Notes: generated by a model not told the origin, from the letters alone. DNA of 64,000 nucleotides from Raineya orbicola (GCF_002843425.1 NZ_NKXO01000001.1:51412-115411); one strand, 5' to 3'; shown: positions 50,468-60,475, counted from the stretch's first letter. Made by a program: numbers and translations.

Positions 50468-53400
50468 ATGAAAGTAAAATCTTGGAGTATCAGACGAATT
50501 ACTGCTTTTTTCTTCTTTCTCGCTGTGGTACTGATAGCGATTGGTTATAGCCTTGTGTTACTTTCGGGCTTTTTGCTTAGGCAAGATGCCGCCCGAGTGG
50601 ATCTTTCTCGTGAGGCAGAAAAGATACTTGGACAGATGCCTTACCGAGCGGGGCTTGTGATTGGTGGCGATGCAGAAAATAAACTTGCTCTGCAAAACCT
50701 GATTATGGAGTATGATGATAAATTGGATATTCTTTCCAAAGGACGAAAAGTAGTCATTTTTACCAATGAGGTTACTATTAAACCTGTATCAGGAACAAAG
50801 CAAATTGTAAAATTCAACAAACTTCGTGATGATTGGCAACTTTATAAGAAAAATCTCAACATAATTCTTAATGAGGTTGTTGAAATAGATAGCACTGTCA
50901 TAAAATCGGCTACCAAGCAGGAAAAAGTAAATGATACACTTATCAAGGAAATTCCTGTGGCTATAAAAGCAATTGAAAAGGTAGAAAATCCGACCGTGCA
51001 GAAGGCTTATATCAATATGGTAGAAACAACTGCCAATATTCAAAATGTTCATAATGAACTCACAACGCTTTTCATTGCTGAATATACAGCAACGCAATCG
51101 GGTATTCAAGTTACTATTTTTTTTATCATTGTTCTATTAGTTGCTTTTCTATTAGTGGGGTATGTGTTTTTCAGCAATCGCTTCATCAAACCTTTGGATA
51201 AAGTAGCGGTAGTTACCCAAGAAATCGCATCGGGAGATGTAAATCAAAAGGTTATTTATGATAGAAAAGATGAAATTGGAGTGCTTGCTACCAACATCAA
51301 TATGCTTGCTAGTAACCTGAAACGTACTTCTGAATTTGCAAAAAATATCGGCGAAGGTAAATTTGAATATCCTTTTCAAGCTCGCAGTCAGAAAGATGTT
51401 TTGGGCTTTGCTCTCTTGAATATGCGTGAAAACCTTTTGAGAGTAGCCGAAGAAGACCGCCGTCGCAACTGGGCAAACGAAGGTTTTACGCTTTTTGTAA
51501 ATATTTTGCGTGAAAATTATGAAAACCTAAACGACCTTGCGTATGCCGTAATTTCCAACCTCGTCAAGTATGTAAAGGCAGAGCAAGGGGGGCTTTTCTT
51601 AATGGTGGAAGATAAAAATGAAAACAAATTTTTAGAACTCAAAGCCGCCTATGCTTACAATCGTAGAAAATATGAAGAAGCTCGCATAGAAGTAGGACAG
51701 GGGCTTGTAGGGCAAGCAGTTTTGGAAAAAGATATTTTACATTTGGACAAACTCCCCGAAGACTATACGAAAATCAGTTCGGGTTTGGGTGATGCTCCCC
51801 CACGTCATCTCTTGGTTGTTCCTTTGCTCTATAATAATGAGGCTTATGGAGCTATTGAGATAGCTTCCTTCAAGCATTTTGAAGATTATGAAATAGCTTT
51901 TATTGAAAAACTTTCCGAAAATATTGCTTCTACTTTTGCTTCTGTACAGAATACACAAAAAACGAAAACGCTTCTTTTGGAATCGCAGCAGGCAACAGAG
52001 CAGTTGCGTACTCAGGAGGAAGTTATGAGAGCCAACCTCGCAGAACTGGAAAGAGCCCAAAAAGAAGCTGAAAGAAGCCAAAGAGAACTTGAAAAAATGA
52101 AGGAAAACTTGGAGCAACAAATCCAAGAACAAACGCTTGAACTTCGTGAAAAAGAGGCTCAACTATCAGAGGCTTTACGCTTAGCTTCACTTGCTCCTTG
52201 GCAGTTAGATGTAAGAAATAAAATGATTATTGCCACCGACGAACTCTATGAACTTTTACGTACCAGTAAAGATTTGGAAGGAGGCTATCGTATGCCTTCG
52301 GCGAAGTTTATAGAGAAATTTATTGTGGAAAAGGATATAGAACTTGTAAATTCAAAAATTGCGGAAGCGATTAAGTCAAAAGACCCTAACTATGAAAGCA
52401 CCTTTGAGTACCAAATGAAGCGTGCTAATGGTGATATCAGAGATGTGGTGATTTCGGTAAAACGTATTTTAGAACCCAATTCTGATAGAACTGCCATTGT
52501 CTATGGTACAATGCAGGATATTACTCGCCAAAAACGTATAGAAGAGCAAATTCGTATTCAAAGAGATGCCCTTGAAAAACAACAAATTGAACAACAAAAG
52601 TTTGTGGCAATGGTGGAAAATGCCACTGACTTTGTAATTATGATGAACCCTAATGAGGAAATCATTTATGCCAACAAAGTAGGACAGCAACTCTTTGGAG
52701 CAGATAATTATCTTTCCAAACGTCTGTATTTCAAAAACTTTTTCTCTGAAAAAAATTGGGAAAAAGTACAAAAAGAGGTTATTCCAAGTGTGAAAAGCAA
52801 TGGTTTTTGGGAAGGAGAATTAGAAATGATTAACCTGAAAACCAATGAAGTTGCTTTTATGAGTGGTAACATTGTAGCTATTAAAAATGCACAAGGTGAT
52901 ATTACGGCGATTGCTACTATTATGCGTGATGTTACAGAAAAGCAAAAAATGCTTCACGAAATTGAGGAGAGCAACTCGCGTATGAAAGCTATCTTGGATA
53001 GCACTACTGATGAAATTTACTCCATAGATAAAAACTTTAATATTCTTTCTTTCAACGAGAAATGGGCGGAATTTATACTGAACGAAACAGGCAAACGCCC
53101 CCAAGTAGGAATGAACCTATTTAACGATTTTGAGTTCAAGCGTCAGGAACTACCTCAATTACTCAAAGAGCAATTCACGCGTCTTTTTGAACAAGGGGCA
53201 TTTTCTTTTACCGAGGGTTTTAAGGTTTTTGAAAAGAAAAAGGTAAAAGTGAAAGGAAAAGAAGTAGAACAAGAAGTTTTGAAAGATGAATATTTCTTTC
53301 AGCGTTACTATAATCCACTATACGATGCCGAAGGAAATGTGGTAGGTGGAGTTTCTTTTACCCAAGATATTACTCCTATCAAAAAAGTGGAATTACAAAT

Positions 53401-55063
53401 TCAGCGAAGCGAAAACCGCCTCAAAGCCATTGCAGACTCTACTCACGAAGCCATTATCATTCACGAAAAAGGTTATATTCGGGAAGTAAATACTGCTTTT
53501 ACTAAAATTACAGGTTATGGAGCAGATGAAGTTGCAGGGCAATATCTGTTTAACTTCTTTGCACCTGAAACCAAAGCTCTCTCGGTTATCAATATGCAAC
53601 TTGGTTATGACAAGCCTTATGAAGGAGTGCTTATCCGTAAAGATGGCTTGGAAGTACCCATAGAAATTCACGGAAGGGTAGTTGCTTTTGAAGATCAGCG
53701 TATCCGTATTTTTGCCATTCGTGACATTTCGGAGCAAAAGGCTTTCAGTAATGCCTTACAAAAATCCAAAGATACTTTACAGAAAATCATTGATACACTG
53801 CCGCAAAGTGTTTTTTGGAAGGATAAAGAGTCTAAATTTTTGGGTTGCAATCGCCGTTTTCTGCAAATGGTAGGAGCTAAAAATGTTGAGGATATTATCG
53901 GAAAAACAGATTTAGATATATGGACAAGCCAAGAAGAAGCTGAAATGTATATCCGTAGCGATAAAAAAGTTATGGAAACGGGCGTTCCCGAACTTGACGT
54001 ACTTCAAACGCGTGTGCTTGCTAATGGACAAACTGCTTGGCTCAAAGTGAGTAAAGTGCCTTTTCAAGATGCCGAAGGAAATATTATCGGAATTATTGGC
54101 ACATACCAAGATGTAACCGAACAGAAAAAAGCAGAGGAGAACATTCTTGCCAGTAAAGAGCGTTTGCGTAAGCAAATTGAAACTCTCACCTTGCTTGGCT
54201 CTCAGAAACTGCAAGAAGTGGGTATCAAAGAGTATGCCGCCGAAATCAACAAAGCTATTGCTGAAACCCTTGCTATTCCCAGAGTGAGTATCTGGGAGTT
54301 TAAGAATGGTTCTCTAAATTGCATAGATTTGTTTGTGAAGGAAGATAATGCCCATTTAGAAGGTATGCAAATGTCGCAAGATCAGTTCCCTGTTTTCTTT
54401 GAAAATCTTTACAAGGAAAGTTGCATCATTGCCTACCCTGCACAAATTAGCCCTATGACCAAAGAGCTAACTCCTACCTATTTGGCAGAAGCAAGCATTA
54501 CATCTATGCTCATTTATCCTATTCGTGTGGGCAACAAGCTCAAAGGTATGCTTACTTGTGAGCATATACGTACCCCACGCGAATGGACGTTAGAGGAGCA
54601 AAGTTTCATTACTTCTATGCTTGATTTGGTAATGCTCAAAATGGAAGAGACCGAAAAAACCGTGGTAGTAGAATACAATTCCGATAAAACTTTCGTTATT
54701 AGTGAGCAAATTATTGAAAAATCCAAAGAAAGCATTTTGGCGGTTGATGAAGATGAGAGAATTGTGCTTTTCAATACCAAAATGGAAGTGATTTTTCATA
54801 ATTTGTACGGTATTACTATCAAAAAAGGTATGCCTTGGACAAGCCTCTTTGAAAGTGATGCCGATGACCTCGCTCACATACGCAAAGACTGGTATCACGC
54901 TATCCAAACCCGACAGCCCTACGAAACAGAGCATATTTTTGGCAAAGGAGAGAAGCGTAGTAAATTGCGTTATATGATTGAACCAATTGTAGTGGATAAT
55001 ATGCTTGCGGGTGTTGCTCTTTATGTAAGACGTGGTAGTGCCTTGCTTACTATTGAACGCTAA
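50468..55063 (+). CDS. 1531-residue PAS/GAF membrane receptor without an output domain
   Basis: Domain order by residue: transmembrane helix (about 11-37), periplasmic helical sensor region (38-210), second transmembrane helix (212-236), HAMP (240-290), GAF (345-495), coiled coil (500-570). Five PAS modules then follow (about 570-685, 710-830, 840-980, 985-1090, 1103-1220), most ending in the PAC-like DIT/DVT-x-QK signature, then a second GAF (1240-1400) and a last PAS-like fold (1412-1525). The protein ends there. No histidine-kinase, HATPase, cyclase, GGDEF or receiver motif is present. Similar Cytophagales proteins usually end in a kinase. It probably signals through a partner. tlpA follows 50 bp later. 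Confidence 0.85.
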   Translation: MKVKSWSIRRITAFFFFLAVVLIAIGYSLVLLSGFLLRQDAARVDLSREAEKILGQMPYRAGLVIGGDAENKLALQNLIMEYDDKLDILSKGRKVVIFTNEVTIKPVSGTKQIVKFNKLRDDWQLYKKNLNIILNEVVEIDSTVIKSATKQEKVNDTLIKEIPVAIKAIEKVENPTVQKAYINMVETTANIQNVHNELTTLFIAEYTATQSGIQVTIFFIIVLLVAFLLVGYVFFSNRFIKPLDKVAVVTQEIASGDVNQKVIYDRKDEIGVLATNINMLASNLKRTSEFAKNIGEGKFEYPFQARSQKDVLGFALLNMRENLLRVAEEDRRRNWANEGFTLFVNILRENYENLNDLAYAVISNLVKYVKAEQGGLFLMVEDKNENKFLELKAAYAYNRRKYEEARIEVGQGLVGQAVLEKDILHLDKLPEDYTKISSGLGDAPPRHLLVVPLLYNNEAYGAIEIASFKHFEDYEIAFIEKLSENIASTFASVQNTQKTKTLLLESQQATEQLRTQEEVMRANLAELERAQKEAERSQRELEKMKENLEQQIQEQTLELREKEAQLSEALRLASLAPWQLDVRNKMIIATDELYELLRTSKDLEGGYRMPSAKFIEKFIVEKDIELVNSKIAEAIKSKDPNYESTFEYQMKRANGDIRDVVISVKRILEPNSDRTAIVYGTMQDITRQKRIEEQIRIQRDALEKQQIEQQKFVAMVENATDFVIMMNPNEEIIYANKVGQQLFGADNYLSKRLYFKNFFSEKNWEKVQKEVIPSVKSNGFWEGELEMINLKTNEVAFMSGNIVAIKNAQGDITAIATIMRDVTEKQKMLHEIEESNSRMKAILDSTTDEIYSIDKNFNILSFNEKWAEFILNETGKRPQVGMNLFNDFEFKRQELPQLLKEQFTRLFEQGAFSFTEGFKVFEKKKVKVKGKEVEQEVLKDEYFFQRYYNPLYDAEGNVVGGVSFTQDITPIKKVELQIQRSENRLKAIADSTHEAIIIHEKGYIREVNTAFTKITGYGADEVAGQYLFNFFAPETKALSVINMQLGYDKPYEGVLIRKDGLEVPIEIHGRVVAFEDQRIRIFAIRDISEQKAFSNALQKSKDTLQKIIDTLPQSVFWKDKESKFLGCNRRFLQMVGAKNVEDIIGKTDLDIWTSQEEAEMYIRSDKKVMETGVPELDVLQTRVLANGQTAWLKVSKVPFQDAEGNIIGIIGTYQDVTEQKKAEENILASKERLRKQIETLTLLGSQKLQEVGIKEYAAEINKAIAETLAIPRVSIWEFKNGSLNCIDLFVKEDNAHLEGMQMSQDQFPVFFENLYKESCIIAYPAQISPMTKELTPTYLAEASITSMLIYPIRVGNKLKGMLTCEHIRTPREWTLEEQSFITSMLDLVMLKMEETEKTVVVEYNSDKTFVISEQIIEKSKESILAVDEDERIVLFNTKMEVIFHNLYGITIKKGMPWTSLFESDADDLAHIRKDWYHAIQTRQPYETEHIFGKGEKRSKLRYMIEPIVVDNMLAGVALYVRRGSALLTIER

Positions 55064-55113
55064 AAACTTGATACAAAATGTTGATTTCTTTCAGAATAAA
55101 AACCTAAAAAATT

Positions 55114-55668
55114 ATGAAAAAATATCTTTTTCTTGCGGTTTGGTTATTCGTGAGCTATGGAGTTATGGCTCAGGACCTAGAAAATGCTAAAAAAGAAGTA
55201 AGTAAAAAAATGTTTAAGCAAAATATTGTTGCTCCTGATTTTGAACTTAAAAATTTAGAGGGCAAGAATGTAAAACTCTCTGACTTGAAAGGCAAAGTAG
55301 TGGTTTTAGATTTTTGGGCTACTTGGTGCGGACCTTGCGTGGCATCTTTTCCAGGTATGAAAAAAGCCTCCGATAAGTACAAAAACGATAAAAACGTGGT
55401 ATTTTTATTTATTGCCACCAGTGAAGAGCCTCGCAATCGTACTGAACGCCTCAAAAGATTTATTGAAAAGAAAAAATATGATTTCAATGTACTTATTGAT
55501 GATAATGATGCCGTAGCGGCTAAATTTGGGGTAATGGGTATTCCTATGAAATTTGTGGTAGATACACAAGGAAACATACGTTTTGCTTCGGAAGGTTTCA
55601 ATGGCTCTACGGATAACACTGCTCTTGAAATAGAAGCAATGATAGAACTTGCAAAGACAGGAAAGTAA
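55114..55668 (+). CDS. TlpA/ResA-type thioredoxin-like protein
   Basis: This 184-residue exported thiol-disulfide protein has a signal peptide (YLFLAVWLFVSYGVMAQ), the active site WATWCGPC and the cis-proline loop GVMGIPMKFVVD of the TlpA family. The ELKNLEGKNVKLSDLKGKVV strand is the usual AhpC/TSA-like start. It probably reduces periplasmic disulfides. It lies between the PAS/GAF receptor and the Uma2 gene on the same strand, ending five bases before the latter. Confidence 0.9.
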   Translation: MKKYLFLAVWLFVSYGVMAQDLENAKKEVSKKMFKQNIVAPDFELKNLEGKNVKLSDLKGKVVVLDFWATWCGPCVASFPGMKKASDKYKNDKNVVFLFIATSEEPRNRTERLKRFIEKKKYDFNVLIDDNDAVAAKFGVMGIPMKFVVDTQGNIRFASEGFNGSTDNTALEIEAMIELAKTGK

Positions 55669-55672
55669 TGTT

Positions 55673-56230
55673 ATGCAACTTGAAACTAAAATTTCTGCTC
55701 AAGATTATTTGCTTGCTGAAAGTCAGAGAGAAATTAAGCACGAATTTTATGCAGGTGAGATAATTGCTATGGCCGGGGCAAGTCCTAACCATAACCTCAT
55801 TGTGAGCAATCTAATATTTTTATTGAATAGTTGCCTTCGCTATAAAGACTGCATCGTTTTTCCAAGTGATATGCTCGTGAAAGTGCCTGAATGTGAAAGC
55901 TATTTTTATCCTGATGTGATAATAGTTTGTCAAAAGCCTGAATATGAGGAACATCAAGGGCTTTCTGTCTTGCTCAACCCAAGCATAGTGATAGAGGTGC
56001 TTTCACCCACAACGGCATTACGAGATAACAATGAGAAATTAGAATGTTATTTGAGTTTGGCAAGTTTGCGGGAGTATCATTTGGTTGATAGTCGAAAAAT
56101 GCGAATTAAAAGTTATAGACGGGCAGGGGAAGATTGGCTTTTGCATATTAGCCAAAATTTTGATGAAAAAATTTCTGTGGGCGATTGTGAAATAGAGTTA
56201 AAGGAAATTTACTGGAAAGTTGAGTTTTAA
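55673..56230 (+). CDS. Uma2 family (DUF820) endonuclease-like protein
   Basis: This 185-residue protein has the DUF820/Uma2 core, a PD-(D/E)XK nuclease-like fold: EIKHEFYAGEIIAMAGASPNHNLI, the FYPDVIIVC strand with the acidic residue, and IVIEVLSPTTALRDNNEKLECYL. Uma2 genes are widespread in free-living bacteria and often multi-copy; their role is not settled. The ATG at 55673 is the family start. The gene is inserted between a thioredoxin and lysA, with little spacing, and is unrelated to either. Confidence 0.87.
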   Translation: MQLETKISAQDYLLAESQREIKHEFYAGEIIAMAGASPNHNLIVSNLIFLLNSCLRYKDCIVFPSDMLVKVPECESYFYPDVIIVCQKPEYEEHQGLSVLLNPSIVIEVLSPTTALRDNNEKLECYLSLASLREYHLVDSRKMRIKSYRRAGEDWLLHISQNFDEKISVGDCEIELKEIYWKVEF

Positions 56231-56257
56231 TAAAGTAATTCGCTTACTTATATTCAT

Positions 56258-57520
56258 ATGCAGCTAATAGATAATCGTTATTACATTCAAAATGTAGATG
56301 TACTTTCGCTTTGTGAGCAATTTGGCACGCCATTGTACGTGTATGATGCCGAAAAAATGCAAAGTCAGGTAGAAACCCTGCAAAATGCCTTTGCAAGCGT
56401 AAAAATGAAAATTAAATATGCTTGCAAGGCTCTAAATAATATTTCGGTGCTGAAACTTTTCAAACATTATGGTACAGGGTTAGATACAGTCTCAATTCAA
56501 GAAGTGCATTTAGGCTTAAAAGCAGGATTTGAACCACAAGAAATTATTTTTACGCCCAATTGCGTAAGTTTTGAGGAAATTCAGGAGGCAGTAAGTTTGG
56601 GGGTAGTCATTAACATTGATAATATTTCTATTTTAGAGCAATTTGGGCATATTTATGGAAGTTCTGTTCCTTGTTGTATAAGGTTCAATCCGCATATTTT
56701 GGCGGGAGGAAATCACAAAATTTCCACAGGACACATTGACTCCAAGTTTGGCATTTCTGTTTTGCAAAGCAGGCATCTTTTGCGAGTTATCAAAACCTAC
56801 AATATTCGGGTTACGGGTTTGCATATGCATACAGGTTCAGATATTGTTGATGCTGATGTCTTTTTGCAGGGAGCTAATATTCTTTTTGATTTAGCCCCTG
56901 ATTTTCCTGATTTGGAATTTATGGATTTTGGTAGCGGTTTCAAAGTTGCCTACAAAGAAGGAGATATTACTACGGATATTGAGGATTTAGGAAAAAAATT
57001 AAGCACAGCTTTTCAGAAATTTTGCCGTAATTATGGTAAAGAATTAGAATTGTGGTTTGAGCCGGGGAAATTTTTAGTCAGTGAAGCGGGAGTTTTGTTA
57101 GTTAAGACGAATGTTATCAAAACTACCCCTGCCACGGTGTTTGTGGGCGTGAATTCAGGCTTAAATCATCTGATTCGCCCTATGATGTACGATGCTTATC
57201 ACGAAATTGTGAATGTATCCAATCCATTTGCTCCCCAAAGAGTTTATACCGTAGTGGGCTATATCTGCGAAACGGATACTTTCGGCTGGGATAGAAAGCT
57301 CAACGAAGTGCGAGAAAATGATATTTTGGCTATCAAAAATGCAGGGGCATATGGTTTTACGATGAGTTCGCAATACAATGCTCGTACTCGCCCCGCCGAA
57401 GTGTTGATTTTTGAAGGCGAGCCTTATCTCATTCGTAAAGCTGAAACATTGGACGATATTCTCAAAAATCAAGTTGAAATCAATTTTGAGCAAATAGTTC
57501 AAAACTTACAAGAAATTTGA
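56258..57520 (+). CDS. lysA: diaminopimelate decarboxylase
   Basis: LysA decarboxylates meso-diaminopimelate to lysine, the last step of that pathway. The 420-residue fold-III PLP enzyme shows KYACKALNN (the PLP-binding lysine), GLHMHTGSDI, the GSGFKV glycine loop, WFEPGKFLVSEAG and the substrate-cysteine loop ICETDTFGWDR. The C-terminal NAGAYGFTMSSQYN motif is typical. It follows the Uma2 gene by 27 bp and precedes the prolyl oligopeptidase by 22 bp. Confidence 0.93.
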   Translation: MQLIDNRYYIQNVDVLSLCEQFGTPLYVYDAEKMQSQVETLQNAFASVKMKIKYACKALNNISVLKLFKHYGTGLDTVSIQEVHLGLKAGFEPQEIIFTPNCVSFEEIQEAVSLGVVINIDNISILEQFGHIYGSSVPCCIRFNPHILAGGNHKISTGHIDSKFGISVLQSRHLLRVIKTYNIRVTGLHMHTGSDIVDADVFLQGANILFDLAPDFPDLEFMDFGSGFKVAYKEGDITTDIEDLGKKLSTAFQKFCRNYGKELELWFEPGKFLVSEAGVLLVKTNVIKTTPATVFVGVNSGLNHLIRPMMYDAYHEIVNVSNPFAPQRVYTVVGYICETDTFGWDRKLNEVRENDILAIKNAGAYGFTMSSQYNARTRPAEVLIFEGEPYLIRKAETLDDILKNQVEINFEQIVQNLQEI

Positions 57521-57542
57521 TTTTTCCAAAACTCAAAACTAT

Positions 57543-59657
57543 ATGAAACACATCAGTCTTGTTTTTCTTTTGTGCATTTTTATGAAAGCAAAAAGTCAGA
57601 ATTTACAACCTATTGCTCCCAAAGCGGCTATCAAACCCAAAGAACTTATCACACACGGACACAAACGCATTGATAACTACTATTGGCTCAATGAAAGAGA
57701 AAATCCCGAAGTAATTGCTTATCTGAAAGCAGAAAACGAATATTTAGAGCAAATGCTTGCACCCAGTAAGGTTTTGAGAGAAAAACTATTTGAAGAAATC
57801 AAAGGTCGCATCAAAGAAGATGATGAAAGTTTGCCTTACAAATACAAAGGTTATTACTACTACACACGTTTTGAAAAAGGCAAAGAGTATGCTATCAATT
57901 GTCGCAAAAAAGGCACTTTGCAAGCCAAAGAAGAAATTCTCATAGACCAAAACGAGCTTGCCAAAGGCAAGAAATATTTTGCTTTGGGGGCATTGAGTAT
58001 TTCTACGAACAATCAAATTATGGCTTATGCCACTGATACTGTGGGTAGGCGTATTTACAATATCTATTTCAAAGACCTTTCCACAGGCAAAAATCTACCT
58101 GATGTAATTCAGAATGTTACAGGGAATATTGTTTGGGCAAATGATAATAAAACGCTTTTTTACAGCCGTCAGGATTTGCAAACCTTGCGTTCTTTTCAAA
58201 TCTATAAGCATACGCTTGGCTCGGATAGCAGTAAAGATGAGCTCATTTATGAGGAAAAAGATGTACAATTTAGCTGTTACCTTGGCAAAAGTAAATCTGA
58301 AAAATATTTAATGATTATTTCCAGCAGTACTCTTTCCAGCGAAACTCGCTATTTAGACGCTGATAAACCCAATGGTTCTTTCAAAGTATTTTTACCCCGC
58401 CAAAAAGACCATTTATACAGCGTTTCGCATTTTGAGGATAAATTTTACATTGTAACCAATCTCAATGCCCCCAATTTCAAACTTATGGAAACTGCTATCA
58501 AGAAAACTGATGATGTTTCGGCTTGGAAAGAAGTGATAGGGCATAGGAAAGATGTTTTCTTGGAAGATATTGAAATTTTCAAAGATTTTTTGGTGGTAAG
58601 TGAGCGAAAAGCGGGGCTTTTGAATTTGCGTGTTATCCGTTGGAAAGATAAAAGTGAGCATTATCTTGATTTTGGTGAGCCTGCCTACACGGCTTATGTT
58701 TCTGTAAATCCCGATTTTGATAGCAAAATTTTGCGATACGGATACACCTCTTTTTCTACTCCTAATTCTATTTACGACTATGATATGGAAAAACGCACCA
58801 AAAAACTGATGAAACAGCAAGAAGTTTTAGGAGGAAAATTTGACCCCAAAAATTACATTACTGAAAGAATTTACGTAGAAGCTCGTGATGGTGCAAAAAT
58901 TCCAGTTTCTATTGTATATCATAAAAATACCAAAAAAGATGGCTCTGCACCACTTTTGCAATATGCCTATGGTTCGTATGGGGCAAGTATGGACGTTTAT
59001 TTCAGTTATTCACGTTTGAGCTTGTTGGATAGGGGCTTCATTTACGCTTTGTGTCATATCAGAGGCGGTCAAGAAATGGGGCGTGCTTGGTACGATAACG
59101 GCAAGATGTTCAAAAAGAAAAACACCTTTTATGATTTTATTGACTGCTCTATTTATTTACTTGAAAACAAATACACTTCCAAAGACCGACTCTTTGCCGA
59201 AGGAGGCAGTGCAGGAGGTTTGCTAATGGGAGCAGTGGCTAATATGCGTCCTGATTTGTATAAGGGGATTATTGCCAAAGTACCTTTTGTTGATGTAGTT
59301 ACCACTATGCTTGATGAAAGCATACCCCTCACAACAGGTGAATTTGATGAGTGGGGTAATCCTAAAAATATTGATAGCTACATTTATATGCTTTCTTATT
59401 CGCCTTACGACCAAGTAGAGCCTCAAAAATATCCTCATATGCTTGTTACCACAGGTTTGCACGATTCGCAGGTGCAGTATTGGGAGCCTGCTAAATGGGT
59501 AGCCAAATTGCGAACTATGAAAACCGACAATAATATGCTTTTGCTTTATACTAATATGGATGCAGGACACGGCGGAGCATCAGGTAGATTTCAAGCTATC
59601 AAGGAAACAGCACTCAATTATGCCTTTATGTTTCAGATTTTAGGAATAAAGGAGTAA
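57543..59657 (+). CDS. ptrB: exported prolyl oligopeptidase / oligopeptidase B-type serine peptidase
   Basis: This 704-residue S9A-family peptidase has a signal peptide (HISLVFLLCIFMKAKSQ) and an N-terminal seven-bladed propeller (about 70-420) that gates access. The catalytic alpha/beta-hydrolase domain follows, with the nucleophile in EGGSAGGLLMGAV, the aspartate in TGLHDSQVQYW and the histidine in MDAGHGGASG. It cleaves short peptides after Pro or basic residues; the HIRGGQEMGRAWYDNGK segment matches oligopeptidase B. A convergent hairpin terminator follows. Confidence 0.92.
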   Translation: MKHISLVFLLCIFMKAKSQNLQPIAPKAAIKPKELITHGHKRIDNYYWLNERENPEVIAYLKAENEYLEQMLAPSKVLREKLFEEIKGRIKEDDESLPYKYKGYYYYTRFEKGKEYAINCRKKGTLQAKEEILIDQNELAKGKKYFALGALSISTNNQIMAYATDTVGRRIYNIYFKDLSTGKNLPDVIQNVTGNIVWANDNKTLFYSRQDLQTLRSFQIYKHTLGSDSSKDELIYEEKDVQFSCYLGKSKSEKYLMIISSSTLSSETRYLDADKPNGSFKVFLPRQKDHLYSVSHFEDKFYIVTNLNAPNFKLMETAIKKTDDVSAWKEVIGHRKDVFLEDIEIFKDFLVVSERKAGLLNLRVIRWKDKSEHYLDFGEPAYTAYVSVNPDFDSKILRYGYTSFSTPNSIYDYDMEKRTKKLMKQQEVLGGKFDPKNYITERIYVEARDGAKIPVSIVYHKNTKKDGSAPLLQYAYGSYGASMDVYFSYSRLSLLDRGFIYALCHIRGGQEMGRAWYDNGKMFKKKNTFYDFIDCSIYLLENKYTSKDRLFAEGGSAGGLLMGAVANMRPDLYKGIIAKVPFVDVVTTMLDESIPLTTGEFDEWGNPKNIDSYIYMLSYSPYDQVEPQKYPHMLVTTGLHDSQVQYWEPAKWVAKLRTMKTDNNMLLLYTNMDAGHGGASGRFQAIKETALNYAFMFQILGIKE

Positions 59658-59682
59658 AACGAACAGAATTGCAAAAAATAAA

Positions 59683-59711
59683 AAATGCCTTCGTGATAAA
59701 CGAAGGCATTT
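59683..59711. terminator. bidirectional terminator between ptrB and scoA
   Basis: An 11-bp perfect stem (59683-59693 against 59701-59711) with a 7-base loop is flanked by A and T runs between the two convergent genes. Confidence 0.88.
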
Positions 59712-59726
59712 GATTTAAGTTTCTTT

Positions 59727-60425
59727 TCAAGAAACTCGTGTAGTTCGCTGTTCTATGCGTTTTTCGTAATGTTTGCCGTGATAGATGTAATCTACGTAAA
59801 TGCCCGGTGTATGGATATAATTAGGGTCTAATTCGCCTTCGGGAACGAGTTCTTCTACTTCGGCGATAGTAACTTTGGCGGCGGTTGCCATCATAGGATT
59901 GAAATTGCGGGCAGTACCTTTGTAAATCAAATTTCCTGCGGTATCGCCTTTCCAAGCCTTCACGAGGGCAAAATCGGCTTTGAGCCAACGCTCCATAAGG
60001 TATAATTTGCCATCAAATTCTCTTACTTCTTTACCTTCGGCAACTTCGGTACCTACCCCCGCAGGTGTAAAAAATGCAGGAATACCCGCTCCACCTGCCC
60101 TGATTCGCTCTGCCAAGGTACCTTGCGGAATAAGTTCTACCTCCAATTCACCACTGAGAAGTTGTCTTTCAAATTCTTCATTTTCGCCCACATACGAAGA
60201 AATCATTTTCTTCACTTGGCGTGTTTTCAGAAGCAAACCAATGCCAAAATCATCAACTCCCGCATTGTTGGAAATGCAAGTCAGATTTTTCACACCACTT
60301 TTCAGAAGTGCCGCAATGCTATGTTCGGGTATGCCACACAAACCAAAACCACCTAACATCAATACTGCTCCATCAGGAATTTTGGCAATAACTTCGTCTA
60401 AATTCGTTATGACTTTATTTACCAT
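59727..60425 (-). CDS. scoA: CoA transferase subunit A (succinyl-CoA:3-ketoacid type)
   Basis: This 232-residue alpha subunit of a family I CoA transferase moves CoA from succinyl-CoA to acetoacetate. It shows [24 protein letters not shown]-like ([16 protein letters not shown]), [24 protein letters not shown] and [11 protein letters not shown]. The beta subunit, with the catalytic glutamate, is normally directly adjacent, but neither neighbour encodes it. The start at 60425 ([13 protein letters not shown]) matches the family; a longer frame adds six residues. Confidence 0.93.
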   Translation of the reverse strand: MVNKVITNLDEVIAKIPDGAVLMLGGFGLCGIPEHSIAALLKSGVKNLTCISNNAGVDDFGIGLLLKTRQVKKMISSYVGENEEFERQLLSGELEVELIPQGTLAERIRAGGAGIPAFFTPAGVGTEVAEGKEVREFDGKLYLMERWLKADFALVKAWKGDTAGNLIYKGTARNFNPMMATAAKVTIAEVEELVPEGELDPNYIHTPGIYVDYIYHGKHYEKRIEQRTTRVS

Positions 60426-60444
60426 ACACTTTCTTGTTTGCAAG

Positions 60445-60475
60445 CAAAACTAAAAAAATTATTTTTTACCTCAAA
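60445..60475 (-). promoter_or_regulatory. promoter of scoA
   Basis: On the minus strand TTTG (60472-60475) and TAGTTTTG (60445-60452) are 19 bases apart, an exact match. The scoA start codon is 20 bases downstream of the -7 box. Confidence 0.75.

Noticed and set aside
52469..55619. Several 100-150-codon minus-strand frames opposite the PAS/GAF receptor and tlpA
   Set aside because: They mirror conserved codons of the real genes, lack promoters and have no recognisable domain.
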